NCBI GenBank assembly: GCA_963921245.4
Contig: CAWUEY030000001.1
Location: 2,723,329 to 2,787,328 of the forward strand
Length of the DNA stretch: 64,000 nt
Direction of reading: 5' to 3'
Source of the DNA: JABJGO01 sp963921245
GTDB taxonomy: Bacteria; Pseudomonadota; Alphaproteobacteria; Rhodospirillales; Casp-alpha2
Shown: positions 44,026-53,049 of the stretch, in pieces
Position numbering within the stretch: position 1 is the first letter of the stretch
Layout of the letters: each line of letters opens with the position of its first letter
Notes under the pieces: model-generated
What the model saw: only the letters and a program-made list of their open reading frames with translations
Told to the model about the DNA's origin: nothing
Database searches by the model: none
Program-made: the position numbers and the translations under genes

Positions 44026-44744
44026 GTGCTTACGTTACTGATTGGAACCGCAGGGGGATGGTTCCTCAGTCTGTTAAAGTTCCCACTGGCCTGGATGTTG
44101 GGCGCGATGATTGCAACGACAATCTGCGCAATGGTGGTGTTACAATCCTGCAACGACCAATGCGCTTGCGAACCATCATGATGGCCGTCTTCGGTGTCAT
44201 GCTAGGCAGCGGGTTCACACCGTCCATTCTGAGCCGTCTTCAGGAATGGATCAGCACAATCACAGCCATGACAATCTTTGTCGGAATCGTCACGGTTACT
44301 GGTTTGTGGGGGTTACGCCGTTTCATGAACCTTGATACAACGACGACCTACTTTTCCGCTGTCCCGGGTGAGATCAACGATATGACCATTGCTGGCGGGG
44401 AAACAGGGGGTGACGAAAAAACCATTGCCCTCGTTCACTCGCTTCGCATTCTTCTGACGGTTCTCATTATTCCGTTATGGTTTCGCCTCTTTGAAGGTAT
44501 CGTAACAACTGATACGTTTCCGACGGGGAGCACACCAGGCAATATCAATTTCGAAGACATCTTATTGCTTACAGCATTGTGGATCGCATTCGCCCCCGGA
44601 GGGTTGGCGGAAATGGCAATGATCAGCCTGGTTTTGGGGGCTGATCCCGCATTTGTTGCCACCCACCACCTCTATAGAGTAATCCTCCTGATCATCGTCG
44701 CCCCAGTGATCTTTCAATTGATCAAAAAGCGGTTTGATCTCTAA
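44026..44744 (+). pseudogene. AbrB-family membrane protein, frameshifted and internally deleted
   Basis: Two pieces of one AbrB-type (duplicated AbrB_dup domain) membrane protein. Frame 1 (from about 44017, no good start; GTG at 44026) reads GTAGGWFLSLLKFPLAWMLG, the N-terminal family pattern, and ends at a stop near 44178. Frame 3 then carries RLRTIMMAVFGVMLGSGFTP and the rest of domain one, followed by only the end of domain two (APGGLAEMAMISLVLGADPA). The switch falls between about 44139 and 44160. Total length is about 240 codons against about 350 normally. The intact frame-3 piece alone would begin at 44058. Probably dead; sequencing error could explain the shift but not the deletion. 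Confidence 0.65.
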
Positions 44745-45808
44745 TTCTTCTGGTGAGCCGCCCCGACAGCATCGCAAATAGAATGGAAACCGTCCCGCTC
44801 CAGACAGTGTAGCAATCCCGCCAAAATCTCAGGAACCAGCCCCATGCCTTTATAGACCAGAGCAGTATAGAGCTGCACCAGAGAGGCCCCGGCCCTGATT
44901 TTCGCGTAAGCGCTTTCGGCATCGTCGATACCACCAACGCCAATGATTGGAACTGAGCCCCCCGTCAAATGATACATATCCCGGATAATCTCGGTAGAAG
45001 TATCCTTGAGCGGGCGACCGCTTAATCCGCCTGCTTCGTCAGCACGCATGTCCTTCAAACCATTGGGGCGAGTTATGGTTGTATTGGTGGCAATCAGTCC
45101 ATCTACGCCGGTACTGTCGATGATGGATGCAATATCAGCCTTGTCCTCTTCCGTCAGGTCGGGCGCGATTTTAAGTAACAGAGGAGGCTGTTTGTCACCA
45201 CACGTCTGAACCAAAGCCTCCCGGACAGAATTCAACAAGGCCTCTAAAGGCTCTCTACCCTGCAAAGCCCTGAGCCCCGGTGTATTGGGTGAGGAAACAT
45301 TGATCACGATATAGGATGCATAGGGCGCCAATTTTTGGGCACCTATGACATAGTCAGCGGTAGCATCCTCCGTTTCCTTGTTCTTACCGAGATTGATCCC
45401 GACGATACCTTTCTGGAATTTGCGCTTCGAAAATCGCGCGGCCGCTGCATCGGCGCCAAAACTGTTGAACCCCATCCGATTTATGACAGCACGGTCTTCC
45501 CGCAGACGAAACAGGCGCGGTTTTGGGTTCCCGTATTGTGGCCGTGGCGTGATTGAGCCCACCTCGACAAACCCGAAGCCCTGAGACAAAAGGGCATCTG
45601 GCACCTCCCCGTCTTTGTCAAACCCAGCAGATATTCCCAGTGGATTGGGAAAAGTTATCCCCCACAGCTCGGTTTCAAGAGAGGGATGCTTTACAGGCTT
45701 CTGCGTCGGTACAAGCCCCCACTTCAGTGCCTTTACAGTTATCTTGTGTGCGGTTTCCGGATCAAATATTCGAAGTAGCGGGCCAAGCCAGTCATAGAAG
45801 CCGCTCAT
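44741..45808 (-). CDS. pyrD: Dihydroorotate dehydrogenase (quinone), class 2
   Basis: A 355-residue FMN enzyme of pyrimidine synthesis, membrane-associated through its N-terminal helices (FYDWLGPLLRIFDPETAHK). Class 2 marks: GFDKDGEV, NRMGFNSFGAD, INLGKNK and VNVSSPNTPGLR with the catalytic serine. The C-terminal half has IGVGGIDDAESAYAKIRAGA for the FMN phosphate. Its start overlaps the stop of the DUF952 gene by 4 bp, giving a coupled pair. Its 3' end overlaps the abrB relic stop by 4 bp. Confidence 0.95.
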   Translation of the reverse strand: MSGFYDWLGPLLRIFDPETAHKITVKALKWGLVPTQKPVKHPSLETELWGITFPNPLGISAGFDKDGEVPDALLSQGFGFVEVGSITPRPQYGNPKPRLFRLREDRAVINRMGFNSFGADAAAARFSKRKFQKGIVGINLGKNKETEDATADYVIGAQKLAPYASYIVINVSSPNTPGLRALQGREPLEALLNSVREALVQTCGDKQPPLLLKIAPDLTEEDKADIASIIDSTGVDGLIATNTTITRPNGLKDMRADEAGGLSGRPLKDTSTEIIRDMYHLTGGSVPIIGVGGIDDAESAYAKIRAGASLVQLYTALVYKGMGLVPEILAGLLHCLERDGFHSICDAVGAAHQKN

Positions 45809-46185
45809 GAATTATCGTCCGGATTGCTGCCGGGGAAGTCAGACGGAAACACATGGAGTCCTGCCGCCCCCAGGTTAAGGGCGTCCGTTCTAATCACGGA
45901 TTCTCTAGTCAATGGTCCGTACAGGTGCGGAAACAACTGTCCCCCTCGCGATTTTTCCCACTTCAGGGTTGCGCCCCGGATAAGCGTTGGATCAACCCAC
46001 AACAGGACGAGATTGTCTTGTCCCGCCCGATGCCTGGCGGCACTTTCTTTAATCTGTGCCGCAGTTGAAAAATGGATAAATCCATCAGCAATATCCTGAG
46101 AGGAGCCATAATATTGCGCGCGTTCAGTAGCGGATTGCCATTCGTCGGACCGACACATGTGGTAAATAATCTGGTCGCGGTTCAT
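45805..46185 (-). CDS. DUF952 family protein
   Basis: A 126-residue protein from ATG at 46185; the open frame extends to 46440 but that stretch is not protein-like. The core IYHMCRSDEWQ, DGFIHFSTAAQI and FPHLYGPL are typical of DUF952, a small cytoplasmic family of unknown function commonly placed before pyrD in alphaproteobacteria. It is the first gene of the pair with pyrD. Divergent from the gene at 46383; the 197 bp between hold both promoters. Confidence 0.85.
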   Translation of the reverse strand: MNRDQIIYHMCRSDEWQSATERAQYYGSSQDIADGFIHFSTAAQIKESAARHRAGQDNLVLLWVDPTLIRGATLKWEKSRGGQLFPHLYGPLTRESVIRTDALNLGAAGLHVFPSDFPGSNPDDNS

Positions 46186-46382
46186 GGTTTGCACCCTACC
46201 TGATCCGGTACTTGGCCGACAAGCGTAGGACAGTGAGAAAATGACGGAAACCCTGGACAGCAACGCGTCTGTTAACCTTTTGGTTACACCCCCTCGCAAA
46301 ATCCTGAAAAAAATGTAGGCTTGCAATCTGGAGGCAGAAAATAACAGCCCGAAACGCATAAAAACAACGGACAGGGAAGGTT

Positions 46383-47150
46383 GTGGTTGACATCGCCGCC
46401 ACACAAACTTTGGGGTTTGCCGCCAATGCCCGACAGGCATTGGACGATTTTTCTAAACCTGCGCTAGAGACCACGATTCTCAGTCCGGATACGACGAGGC
46501 TCCGAAACATCGCGCCCATTCAGAACCCGGCAAGACTCGCACTGCCCGATGGTTTGGGGACACTCGGCACCTCGGCAAAACCCGCTGATATCAGTATTGA
46601 TGATGCACGTGCCCTCCTGAACAATGCTCTGAGCGCGGCTTACAAAATCAGAGATGCCCTGGAGTCGCTGTCCGATTCTGTGAAGATTGCCGCGGCAACC
46701 AGTCTCACAGCTTCAATTTCTGGCATCGCACCTGACGGAACACGATTGTCCGGTATTAACATTCAGGCTTCTGCAACGAGGATTACAGATGCCATCGACA
46801 CTCTCGTTGCCAACACATCTGTTGCCGGTGTCAACTTGATATCCAATTCCTCTCGCCCGATCAGAATCCAGACATCCGATTTTGGTGGGCGGGTGAGTGT
46901 TAATCCGCAACCGTTGGATTCAATCGGATTAAACATTCAGAATCTCGACACCGTGAACCGTGCCGATGCACAGAATTCTCAATATCGCCTGGATATCGCC
47001 GTGGCAACGACACTTACCCGAATATCGACACTGGAGACCCTGGCCAGCACACTCCGATTCAATTCGATTATAGATCGAAATCTGTCCAACGCTCTTGCGT
47101 CGGGTGATGGCCTCAGTTCCCGGGGGTTTCTGATCGACGTAAACGCCTGA
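46383..47150 (+). CDS. Possible flagellin-like secreted protein
   Basis: A 255-residue protein from a GTG start. Composition (rich in Ala, Ser, Thr, Asn, Ile; no Cys, no Trp) and the pattern VANTSVAGVNLISNSSRPIR with a SIGLNIQNLD segment recall the D1 region of flagellins (GANLLxxG...LGLxxLD). The canonical flagellin N-terminus (MAxxINTN) and C-terminal helix are not present, and the hydrophobic ending (SRGFLIDVNA) differs. It could be an exported flagellar-associated protein. Confidence is limited because the similarity is a short pattern only. Confidence 0.45.
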   Translation: MVDIAATQTLGFAANARQALDDFSKPALETTILSPDTTRLRNIAPIQNPARLALPDGLGTLGTSAKPADISIDDARALLNNALSAAYKIRDALESLSDSVKIAAATSLTASISGIAPDGTRLSGINIQASATRITDAIDTLVANTSVAGVNLISNSSRPIRIQTSDFGGRVSVNPQPLDSIGLNIQNLDTVNRADAQNSQYRLDIAVATTLTRISTLETLASTLRFNSIIDRNLSNALASGDGLSSRGFLIDVNA

Positions 47151-47152
47151 AA

Positions 47153-47500
47153 TCAATCCTGTGCAGCCGTTATAATTATTTCGACCAGCAATTCTGGTGC
47201 GGCTAGTCGGGCCTCACCACATGCGCGTGCCGGTGCATGACCAGGTTCAACCCAGGCATCCCAAACACTATTCATTTCTGCAAAATCGGTCATATCGGCG
47301 AGCCAGATAACCGCCTGAAGAATTCGCGATTTGTCGCTGCCGACATCCGCCAAAAGACGATCAATCTTATCCAAGATCGTCCGGGTTTGATCAGCGACGG
47401 ACTCGTCGCTGTTGCCGACCTGGCCTGCAAGATAAACCGTGTCATTATGGATGACGACCTGGCTCATGCGTGTAGCGGTTTCCAGTCGTGTAATGGTCAT
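47153..47500 (-). CDS. RidA/YjgF family protein
   Basis: A 115-residue RidA-family protein with VYLAGQVG, the helix QTRTILDKIDRLLAD, and a C-terminal ARACGEARLAAPELLVEI. In true RidA an Arg in RxxVxV deaminates reactive enamines; here that Arg appears in ARACGEARL, so activity is possible. Many RidA paralogs have other roles. 10 bp downstream of the small gene at 47511-47774 on the same strand. Confidence 0.85.
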   Translation of the reverse strand: MTITRLETATRMSQVVIHNDTVYLAGQVGNSDESVADQTRTILDKIDRLLADVGSDKSRILQAVIWLADMTDFAEMNSVWDAWVEPGHAPARACGEARLAAPELLVEIIITAAQD

Positions 47501-47510
47501 GGTTTTTTGC

Positions 47511-47774
47511 CTATCTCAGACTCGAAAGATTAGCGATGATCATATCGTTTTCGCGCCTGATAGCATCTGCGTATCTTTGCGCCTCTTCTTCATTGTGGGC
47601 GGCGCATCGGCGCGCAGCATCCACGGCTCTGTGCTGTCCTTCCAGCAAGGCCTTAATGACAGCCTTTTCAACGATCCCGGCAACCTGTTCACTTTGTTCA
47701 TCCGTGAGTTTGTTCATGAGCAGGCCGTTGATCCCTGTTGTTGCTTCTTCAGCAATCTCTGTCAGATTTTTCAT
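47511..47774 (-). CDS. Small helical hypothetical protein
   Basis: An 87-residue, mostly helical, charged protein without membrane segments. Frame, composition and a short gap to the RidA gene support coding. No family recognised. The AARRCAAHNEEEAQRYADAI segment gives it a coiled-coil look. Confidence 0.55.
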   Translation of the reverse strand: MKNLTEIAEEATTGINGLLMNKLTDEQSEQVAGIVEKAVIKALLEGQHRAVDAARRCAAHNEEEAQRYADAIRRENDMIIANLSSLR

Positions 47775-47948
47775 TGTCTTGTCTCTCTTTTATTTACGCC
47801 GAGGGTTCATAGTAGGTCAGAACAAGGATTGTGGACACAATATAATCTCGCATCGTAACAATTTTGCCCCAGACGGCTGGCATTCACTCTCCAGTGGACG
47901 TATTTTTGGGCGGCATTTGCGTAATGCCACAGCACTCGAGGACAGAAC

Positions 47949-49865
47949 GTGGTTTCGACTTTGTTTCGCTGGTTGGAAAACTTCAGAGGACCCTTCCCTC
48001 CGGAAGAACCAGGCATGCCGCCAACCTCGTTTTTCAAGTTTATCGTTCACTATGCCCGACCTTTCTGGCCGCTTCTGCTGGCCAGTTCAACGCTGGCAAC
48101 CGTTATCGCGATACTGGAAGTCTATCTGTTTTCCGTTGTTGGCGATGTTATTGATCTTTTGGCTACCACCGACCCCGAAGCTCTGTGGACGGAACACGGT
48201 GGTTTCCTGATCTGGATGTCGGTACTTGTTGTTATCGCGATCCCTGTTTTGAAATTTTATTACGAAGCCGTCATACACCAGGGCATGATGGGCAATTTTG
48301 CCATGCGCATTCGATGGGAAGCCCATCGGTATCTGTTGCGTCAGAGCGTTTCTTTTTTTCAGGATGATTTTGCCGGTCGCATTGCGACCAAGATGATGCA
48401 GACCGCACTGGCCGTTCGTGACACCTGTATGCGGTTTACCGAAGTATTTCTCTACGTTTTCGTCTATTTCACCGCCGCCGTTTACATTTTTGCCGAGAGC
48501 GATATCCGCATGACAGCTCCCATGCTGATCTGGCTAACAGGGTATCTTATCGCCCTCTGGTACTTCATCCCGAAACTTCAACGGGTTTCCATGGAACAGG
48601 CGGATGCCCGCTCCGTTGTCACCGGACGGGTGGTCGACAGTTACTCAAACATCAATACGGTAAAGATGTTTGCCCATGCTGATCTGGAAGACGCTTACGC
48701 ACGGGATGGCATGGAACTTTTCCTCGATACCGTCTATCGACAGATGAGGCTTTCAGCTGTTCTCGTCAGTATTCTCAACACTATGAATGGTGTGCTGTTT
48801 TTTTCCGTGTCTGCAATGGGAATTTGGCTTTGGAGCGAGGGTTCGGTAACAGCGGGAGCCATTGCCTTCTCAATGGGGCTGGTTTTCCGTTTACAGGGTA
48901 TGTCGCAGTGGATTCTGTGGGAAGTCGCCCGTCTGTTTGAAGACATCGGTGTTGTTCAGGACGGAATCGAAACCATTGCCCGGGAGCAGAAAATTATTGA
49001 TACGCCAGGCGCTGAACCACTGAAAACGCGGGACGGTAGCATTATCTACAACGGCATCAGCTTCAATTACGGCAAAGATCGTGCGGATATAAAACAAGGC
49101 GTTATCGATGACCTTTCCCTGACCATCGAACCCGGTCAGAAGGTTGGTCTGGTTGGTCGGTCGGGGGCGGGTAAATCCACTCTGGTGAGCCTTCTGCTTC
49201 GGTTTTACGATCTGGAAAAAGGCGAAATTCTCGTCGATGGAAAGAACATTGCGAATGTGACCCAGGATAGCCTGCGGGCCAATGTTGGCATGGTAACGCA
49301 AGATTCATCGCTTCTTCACCGTTCGATCTTTGAAAACATCCGCTATGGCAACCCTGATGCGACGATGGACAATGTGATCGCTGCGGCAAAAAAAGCGCAT
49401 GCTCATGACTTCATACTAGCGTTAGAAGACCTTTGGGGTCGAACAGGCTATAATGCTCATGTTGGCGAGCGAGGCGTCAAACTCTCAGGCGGTCAGCGTC
49501 AACGTATAACCATAGCCCGCGTATTGTTGAAAGATGCGCCGATTCTGGTTCTGGATGAAGCCACCAGCGCTCTCGATTCGGAAGTTGAAGCCGCTATTCA
49601 GGATAGCCTGTTCAGCTTGATGGAAGGAAAGACGGTGATCGCCATCGCGCACCGATTATCGACAATTGCGGCCCTGGATCGTCTCATTATCATGGATGAA
49701 GGCCGCATTGTGGAAGACGGCACGCATGAATCCCTGCTTGAAAACGGTGGGTTGTACGCGGAACTCTGGAACAGACAGTCAGGCGGCTTCCTCGCCCCGG
49801 ATGATGCTGAGGATAATCAGACAGCCTCGGACCGCAGCGATGTAAAAACTATCTCACCCGCGTAA
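47949..49865 (+). CDS. ABC exporter, fused membrane and ATPase domains
   Basis: A 638-residue half-transporter of the MsbA/HlyB-like type IV fold. Six membrane helices in the first 345 residues; the ATPase domain has Walker A GRSGAGKS (about 401-408), signature LSGGQRQRITIARVLL, Walker B ILVLDEATSALD and switch His in IAHRLS. It would work as a dimer, exporting a lipid, peptide or drug. The gene begins at GTG 47949 (the frame opening VSTLFRWLENFRG). No partner genes reveal the substrate. Confidence 0.88.
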   Translation: MVSTLFRWLENFRGPFPPEEPGMPPTSFFKFIVHYARPFWPLLLASSTLATVIAILEVYLFSVVGDVIDLLATTDPEALWTEHGGFLIWMSVLVVIAIPVLKFYYEAVIHQGMMGNFAMRIRWEAHRYLLRQSVSFFQDDFAGRIATKMMQTALAVRDTCMRFTEVFLYVFVYFTAAVYIFAESDIRMTAPMLIWLTGYLIALWYFIPKLQRVSMEQADARSVVTGRVVDSYSNINTVKMFAHADLEDAYARDGMELFLDTVYRQMRLSAVLVSILNTMNGVLFFSVSAMGIWLWSEGSVTAGAIAFSMGLVFRLQGMSQWILWEVARLFEDIGVVQDGIETIAREQKIIDTPGAEPLKTRDGSIIYNGISFNYGKDRADIKQGVIDDLSLTIEPGQKVGLVGRSGAGKSTLVSLLLRFYDLEKGEILVDGKNIANVTQDSLRANVGMVTQDSSLLHRSIFENIRYGNPDATMDNVIAAAKKAHAHDFILALEDLWGRTGYNAHVGERGVKLSGGQRQRITIARVLLKDAPILVLDEATSALDSEVEAAIQDSLFSLMEGKTVIAIAHRLSTIAALDRLIIMDEGRIVEDGTHESLLENGGLYAELWNRQSGGFLAPDDAEDNQTASDRSDVKTISPA

Positions 49866-50079
49866 TCGTCTTTATCTTTCCTACTAATCGCCCGGATCGT
49901 TCGGCGACCTGTCGATCCTGTTCTTCCAGGGCGACACGGGCCAGCTCATCAGGGTGCTCGCCGAAAGGGCTTTCGAGAAGATCGCTGGAAATCTTGCGAT
50001 TGGAGCTCAGGGTTCCATCTTCGTATTCCACGTTGAACAGGATTGTTCGAATGCGGGTTTGCGGCTTTCTGCGGGCCAT
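49849..50079 (-). CDS. Small conserved-looking hypothetical protein
   Basis: A 76-residue basic protein beginning MARRKPQTRIRTILFNVEYE. An AGGAGGT ribosome site lies 7 bases before the ATG (50079), strong support for real coding. It overlaps the end of the ABC transporter gene by 17 bp in the convergent direction. No function can be assigned. Confidence 0.6.
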   Translation of the reverse strand: MARRKPQTRIRTILFNVEYEDGTLSSNRKISSDLLESPFGEHPDELARVALEEQDRQVAERSGRLVGKIKTITRVR

Positions 50080-50161
50080 GGAAACCTCCTGTCTGATATC
50101 GTGGTTACACTTTCGACGGCAGACTTCTACAACCCGTTCAGAAAAATCTCAAGAGAGTCAT

Positions 50162-51409
50162 TCAGGACGCCCCCTGTCCTTGACCTGTCGCATTTACGAG
50201 ACACGCCATGTTGCCGTACGGATGCTTGTTTTCATGCATCAGTTGATGTGCATGACCGATTTCGTCAAACGTATAGGTGCCCGACAAGCATGGGTCCACT
50301 TTACCGGCCATAACCAATTCGTTTACCGCGGCGGCTTGTTCATCGTTTGACAGATGGCTGCCCTGAAAGCGCTTCTGCATCATCCAGTGGTATCGCAGAT
50401 CCATGGTGATGTTGTAACCAGTGGTGCCCGCGCAAATCACAATCATACCACCAGTGTCGCAAACGAATCCGGAGGTGGGCAACGTGGATTCGCCGGGGTG
50501 TTCAAACACGATTTTCGGATTTTTACGCGCGCCCAGGGCATCCCAAACGGCTTTACCGAAAGACCGAGCACCCTGCATCCAGGTTCTCCAATCATCGCCG
50601 GTGGTATCGGGCATCTGTCCCCAATGATCGAAATCGTTCCTGTTGATGACTCCCACAGCGCCTTTTTCCAGGCAAAAATCACGTTTGCTTTCATCGGAAA
50701 TCACGGCAACGGGCAGACCGCCCTGTGCGGCAGTAATTTGCAAGGCCATACTGCCAAGACCGCCCGCCGCGCCCCAAACGAGAACAGCATCACCCTCTTC
50801 AACCACATTGGGATTCCAGCCCATGAGCATTCGGTATGCCGTAGATGCACAAAGCAGATAACATCCCGCCTGTTCCCAGGTCAGGTGTTTGGGTTTCGGT
50901 TGCAATTGGTGGGATTGGGCTCTGGCAAACTGACAATAGCTCCCATAGTTGGTCTGGTAACCCCAGATCCGCGTAGATGGTGCCAACATTGGGTCTTTAC
51001 CGGACAGCACCCAGGGATCATCCGGCGCCCACCAACCGCTATGGATAACAACCTCATCGCCAATCTTTACACTGGTAACCTCGGACCCGACCGCCCAGAC
51101 AATACCGGAACAATCGCTGCCCCCGGCGTGGAAATCTTCCGGCTCACCTTTCTTCTGGCGGTCCTTGATAACATCCACGGGATATCCCAAAGCCGCCCAT
51201 ACGTTGTTATAGTTAATGCCTGTTGCCATTACGTAGACGAGGACATCTTCAGGCGCCATTTCGGGAACCGGAATAACTTCGCGCTGCCAGGCATCTTTTG
51301 GCTCACCAAAACGATCCTGGCGGACCATAAAAGCGTGCATATTCTTTGGAACGACACCGAGTTCGGGGCGTTCTCCAAGGGCGACGAGATCAGGGACTTG
51401 ATTGGACAT
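50162..51409 (-). CDS. ccr: Crotonyl-CoA carboxylase/reductase
   Basis: A 415-residue MDR-superfamily enzyme, from the ATG at 51409. It reductively carboxylates crotonyl-CoA with NADPH and CO2 to ethylmalonyl-CoA, key step of the ethylmalonyl-CoA pathway for acetate assimilation. Marks: GINYNNVWAALGYP, AGSDCSGIVWAVGSEV, HSGWWAPDDPW and VWGAAGGLGSMA (dinucleotide fold). An ATG at 51469 exists, but it lies inside the inverted repeat that looks like an operator, so 51409 (AAAGGAAA before it) is preferred. Divergent from a GntR/FadR-type regulator. Confidence 0.92.
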   Translation of the reverse strand: MSNQVPDLVALGERPELGVVPKNMHAFMVRQDRFGEPKDAWQREVIPVPEMAPEDVLVYVMATGINYNNVWAALGYPVDVIKDRQKKGEPEDFHAGGSDCSGIVWAVGSEVTSVKIGDEVVIHSGWWAPDDPWVLSGKDPMLAPSTRIWGYQTNYGSYCQFARAQSHQLQPKPKHLTWEQAGCYLLCASTAYRMLMGWNPNVVEEGDAVLVWGAAGGLGSMALQITAAQGGLPVAVISDESKRDFCLEKGAVGVINRNDFDHWGQMPDTTGDDWRTWMQGARSFGKAVWDALGARKNPKIVFEHPGESTLPTSGFVCDTGGMIVICAGTTGYNITMDLRYHWMMQKRFQGSHLSNDEQAAAVNELVMAGKVDPCLSGTYTFDEIGHAHQLMHENKHPYGNMACLVNATGQGQGAS

Positions 51410-51463
51410 GACAGGCGTATTTCCTTTGAATATTAGCTGACGTCCGTGCTGTTTTTTCTTGGT

Positions 51464-51492
51464 TTTCACTATTTGTCAAACAAATAGTGAAA
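51464..51492. promoter_or_regulatory. Perfect inverted repeat, likely operator between ccr and its regulator
   Basis: Arms TTTCACTATTTG (51464-51475) and CAAATAGTGAAA (51481-51492), 12 bp each and fully complementary, spacer 5 bases. It lies between the two divergent genes and covers both upstream candidate starts. Good operator candidate for the dimeric GntR/FadR regulator encoded next to it. Confidence 0.7.
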
Positions 51493-51522
51493 TATGTTTA
51501 TTCCTGTGTTACACAGCTCTTA

Positions 51523-52260
51523 ATGACCGTTTCGTACAAACCTATCGTCACGCAAAGCGTTGCGCAGCAGATTGCGCAACAGATTGAGGCTTCGATCACC
51601 GATGGATCACTGAAGGCCGATGAAAAATTGCCAACGGAAGAAGCGCTCGCCAAACAATTCGAAGTATCTCGACCAACGATCCGGGAAGCCTTGAAAAGGC
51701 TGGCGGCGAAAAGCCTGATCCGCTCGCGTCGTGGGCCGAGCGGGGGAACCTTTGTCAATCTTCCGCGGCAGGAAGAACTGGCGGATGATTTAAAATCTTC
51801 TGTCGCGCTGATGGTCAGCCTCGGAGGTTTTGACCTTTCAGATATAGCGGAAACCCGCCACGAACTTGAGTTGATATGTGCAAGATTGGCGGCGAATCGT
51901 CGCGAGGCTGCCGAACTCCACCGTATGGAAGCTGAAATTCTGATGCAAAAGGACTCTTCGATGAGTGACGAGGAATTCTGTGCCTCGGACGTCCGGTTCC
52001 ATCGCGCCCTGGTCGATGCGACACATAATCCTGCCCTCCAGTTTCAGATGTTTACTGTTATTGAGGCACTACAGCCCGTGGAAAATCTCGTTATCTTCAG
52101 GTTCCGTGAGCGAAGCAGAATTGTTCGGTATCATGAAACCCTGTTACAGGCCATTCGCGATAGTGATGTCGGTGCCGCTGAAGATGCGATCAATGATCTG
52201 ATGGATTATCTGCGGGAACGATTTGCCCAAGCACAGGCCTATCGGGCCGGCAAACCCTGA
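51523..52260 (+). CDS. GntR-family transcriptional regulator (FadR subfamily)
   Basis: A 245-residue regulator from ATG 51523. N-terminal winged helix-turn-helix (about 10-75: LPTEEALAKQFEVSRPTIRE) then an all-helical FCD ligand domain (about 85-235) with FCASDVRFHRALVDATHNPA, where His and Asp bind a metal or carboxylate. An ATG at 51487 would lie in the operator-like repeat. Probably controls ccr and itself, responding to an acyl-CoA or organic acid; the ligand is not known. Confidence 0.85.
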   Translation: MTVSYKPIVTQSVAQQIAQQIEASITDGSLKADEKLPTEEALAKQFEVSRPTIREALKRLAAKSLIRSRRGPSGGTFVNLPRQEELADDLKSSVALMVSLGGFDLSDIAETRHELELICARLAANRREAAELHRMEAEILMQKDSSMSDEEFCASDVRFHRALVDATHNPALQFQMFTVIEALQPVENLVIFRFRERSRIVRYHETLLQAIRDSDVGAAEDAINDLMDYLRERFAQAQAYRAGKP

Positions 52261-52464
52261 TTAGCTTCGCGTTACCTTCTGAACACGAAGCTCCTCTTCT
52301 GACACCACATGTCCCCCGTGTTTGTTTGTAATCCGGAATCCGTGCAAACAGACGACAATAACACTGGATATCAGCATCGCCTGCTATAGGCCCATCCCGC
52401 TACACCCCGGCGGTTATAAAGGCATCACATCTGGCAGCGGGCGGATATGGAGGACGCAAAGCCG
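52261..52464. other. Spacer with no recognisable gene
   Basis: About 200 bp between the regulator stop and the first transposase fragment. Short open stretches exist, but none is protein-like. The right part (from about 52400) already looks like IS debris. Confidence 0.4.
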
Positions 52465-52582
52465 CACCTGCTCTATCTGCCGCCTTATAGCCTGGATTTC
52501 GACCCCACCTCTCGGTGAATGCTCTGCATTCATCTGTCGGTCAGTGATCGAAATGGCCTTTTCAAAGCTCAAGGCTCTGCTG
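52465..52582 (+). pseudogene. IS630-family transposase remnant, C-terminal piece, interrupted by a 40-bp insertion
   Basis: LLYLPPYSLDFDP (52465-52506) and IEMAFSKLKALLRKAA (from 52547) are the two halves of the well-known IS630 C-terminal segment, normally contiguous around the last catalytic Glu (NPIEMAF). Between them sit 40 extra bases, which break the frame. The rest of the element is gone. Confidence 0.65.
52507..52546 (+). repeat. 40-bp palindromic insertion (copy A)
   Basis: Inserted exactly between the codons for Pro and Ile of the IS630 remnant. It contains GGTGAATG-CTCTG-CATTCATC, a near-perfect hairpin. The extended 45 bases 52504-52548 match 55750-55794 in reverse orientation at 40 of 45 positions. 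Confidence 0.6.
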
Positions 52583-52713
52583 CGAAAAGCCGCCCGAAGG
52601 CTCAAGACCCTGAACGGCATGACGCCATACGAATACATCTGCAAGACCTGGACAAATGAGACGGAAAGATTCAGACTCAATCCGATCCATTAAATGCCGG
52701 GACTAAACACCTA
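52583..52713 (+). pseudogene. IS481/IS3-like transposase C-terminal remnant
   Basis: RLKTLNGMTPYEYICKTW, then RFRLNPIH, stop, MPGLNT: the C-terminus of integrase-type transposases (IS481/IS3) that normally ends RxxLKTLxGxTPYEFICK...IHQMPGLNT. A TAA at 52691-52693 replaces the expected Gln codon. It is joined directly to the IS630 fragment at a shared ARR-type stretch, giving a mosaic frame. Confidence 0.65.
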
Positions 52714-53049
52714 TTATATCGGACGGCTTCTTAAGCACGGATTAGCCCTTGTCTACCCAGATAATAAATTTTCAACCGTCGTTTTCGACAGATTCGTGAA
52801 CCTTCCATGATGTTTTGGTGAAGGACCGGGCGTTTTGTAAAAGAGACTGTATTGTTCCGTGCGAGGGCCTGCCGGTACGGCGATATCCGCGGCGGGCTAG
52901 CTTTGGACCCTGCAATCTGATGATTGGCTGATGATTGGCCTATGATTGTTTAGCCCGCTTCCAACCCCAGGCAGAAACCACCATTCCCATCCGCGATGAC
53001 CACTTAATCGGCCCTTGTGACCATCACATCAACAGGCCTCCGGATTACC
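52714..53049. other. Gene-free stretch with a short 11-bp tandem repeat
   Basis: No gene found in 336 bp. At 52918-52950 the 11-base unit TGATGATTGGC occurs twice and then once degenerate. A few long-range GC-rich stretches occur but no clear terminator. Probably intergenic debris left by mobile elements. Confidence 0.4.

Noticed and set aside
50354..51436. A 360-codon open frame on the plus strand opposite ccr.
   Set aside because: It lies wholly antisense to a clear crotonyl-CoA carboxylase/reductase and its product shows no family pattern; it is a byproduct of codon bias.
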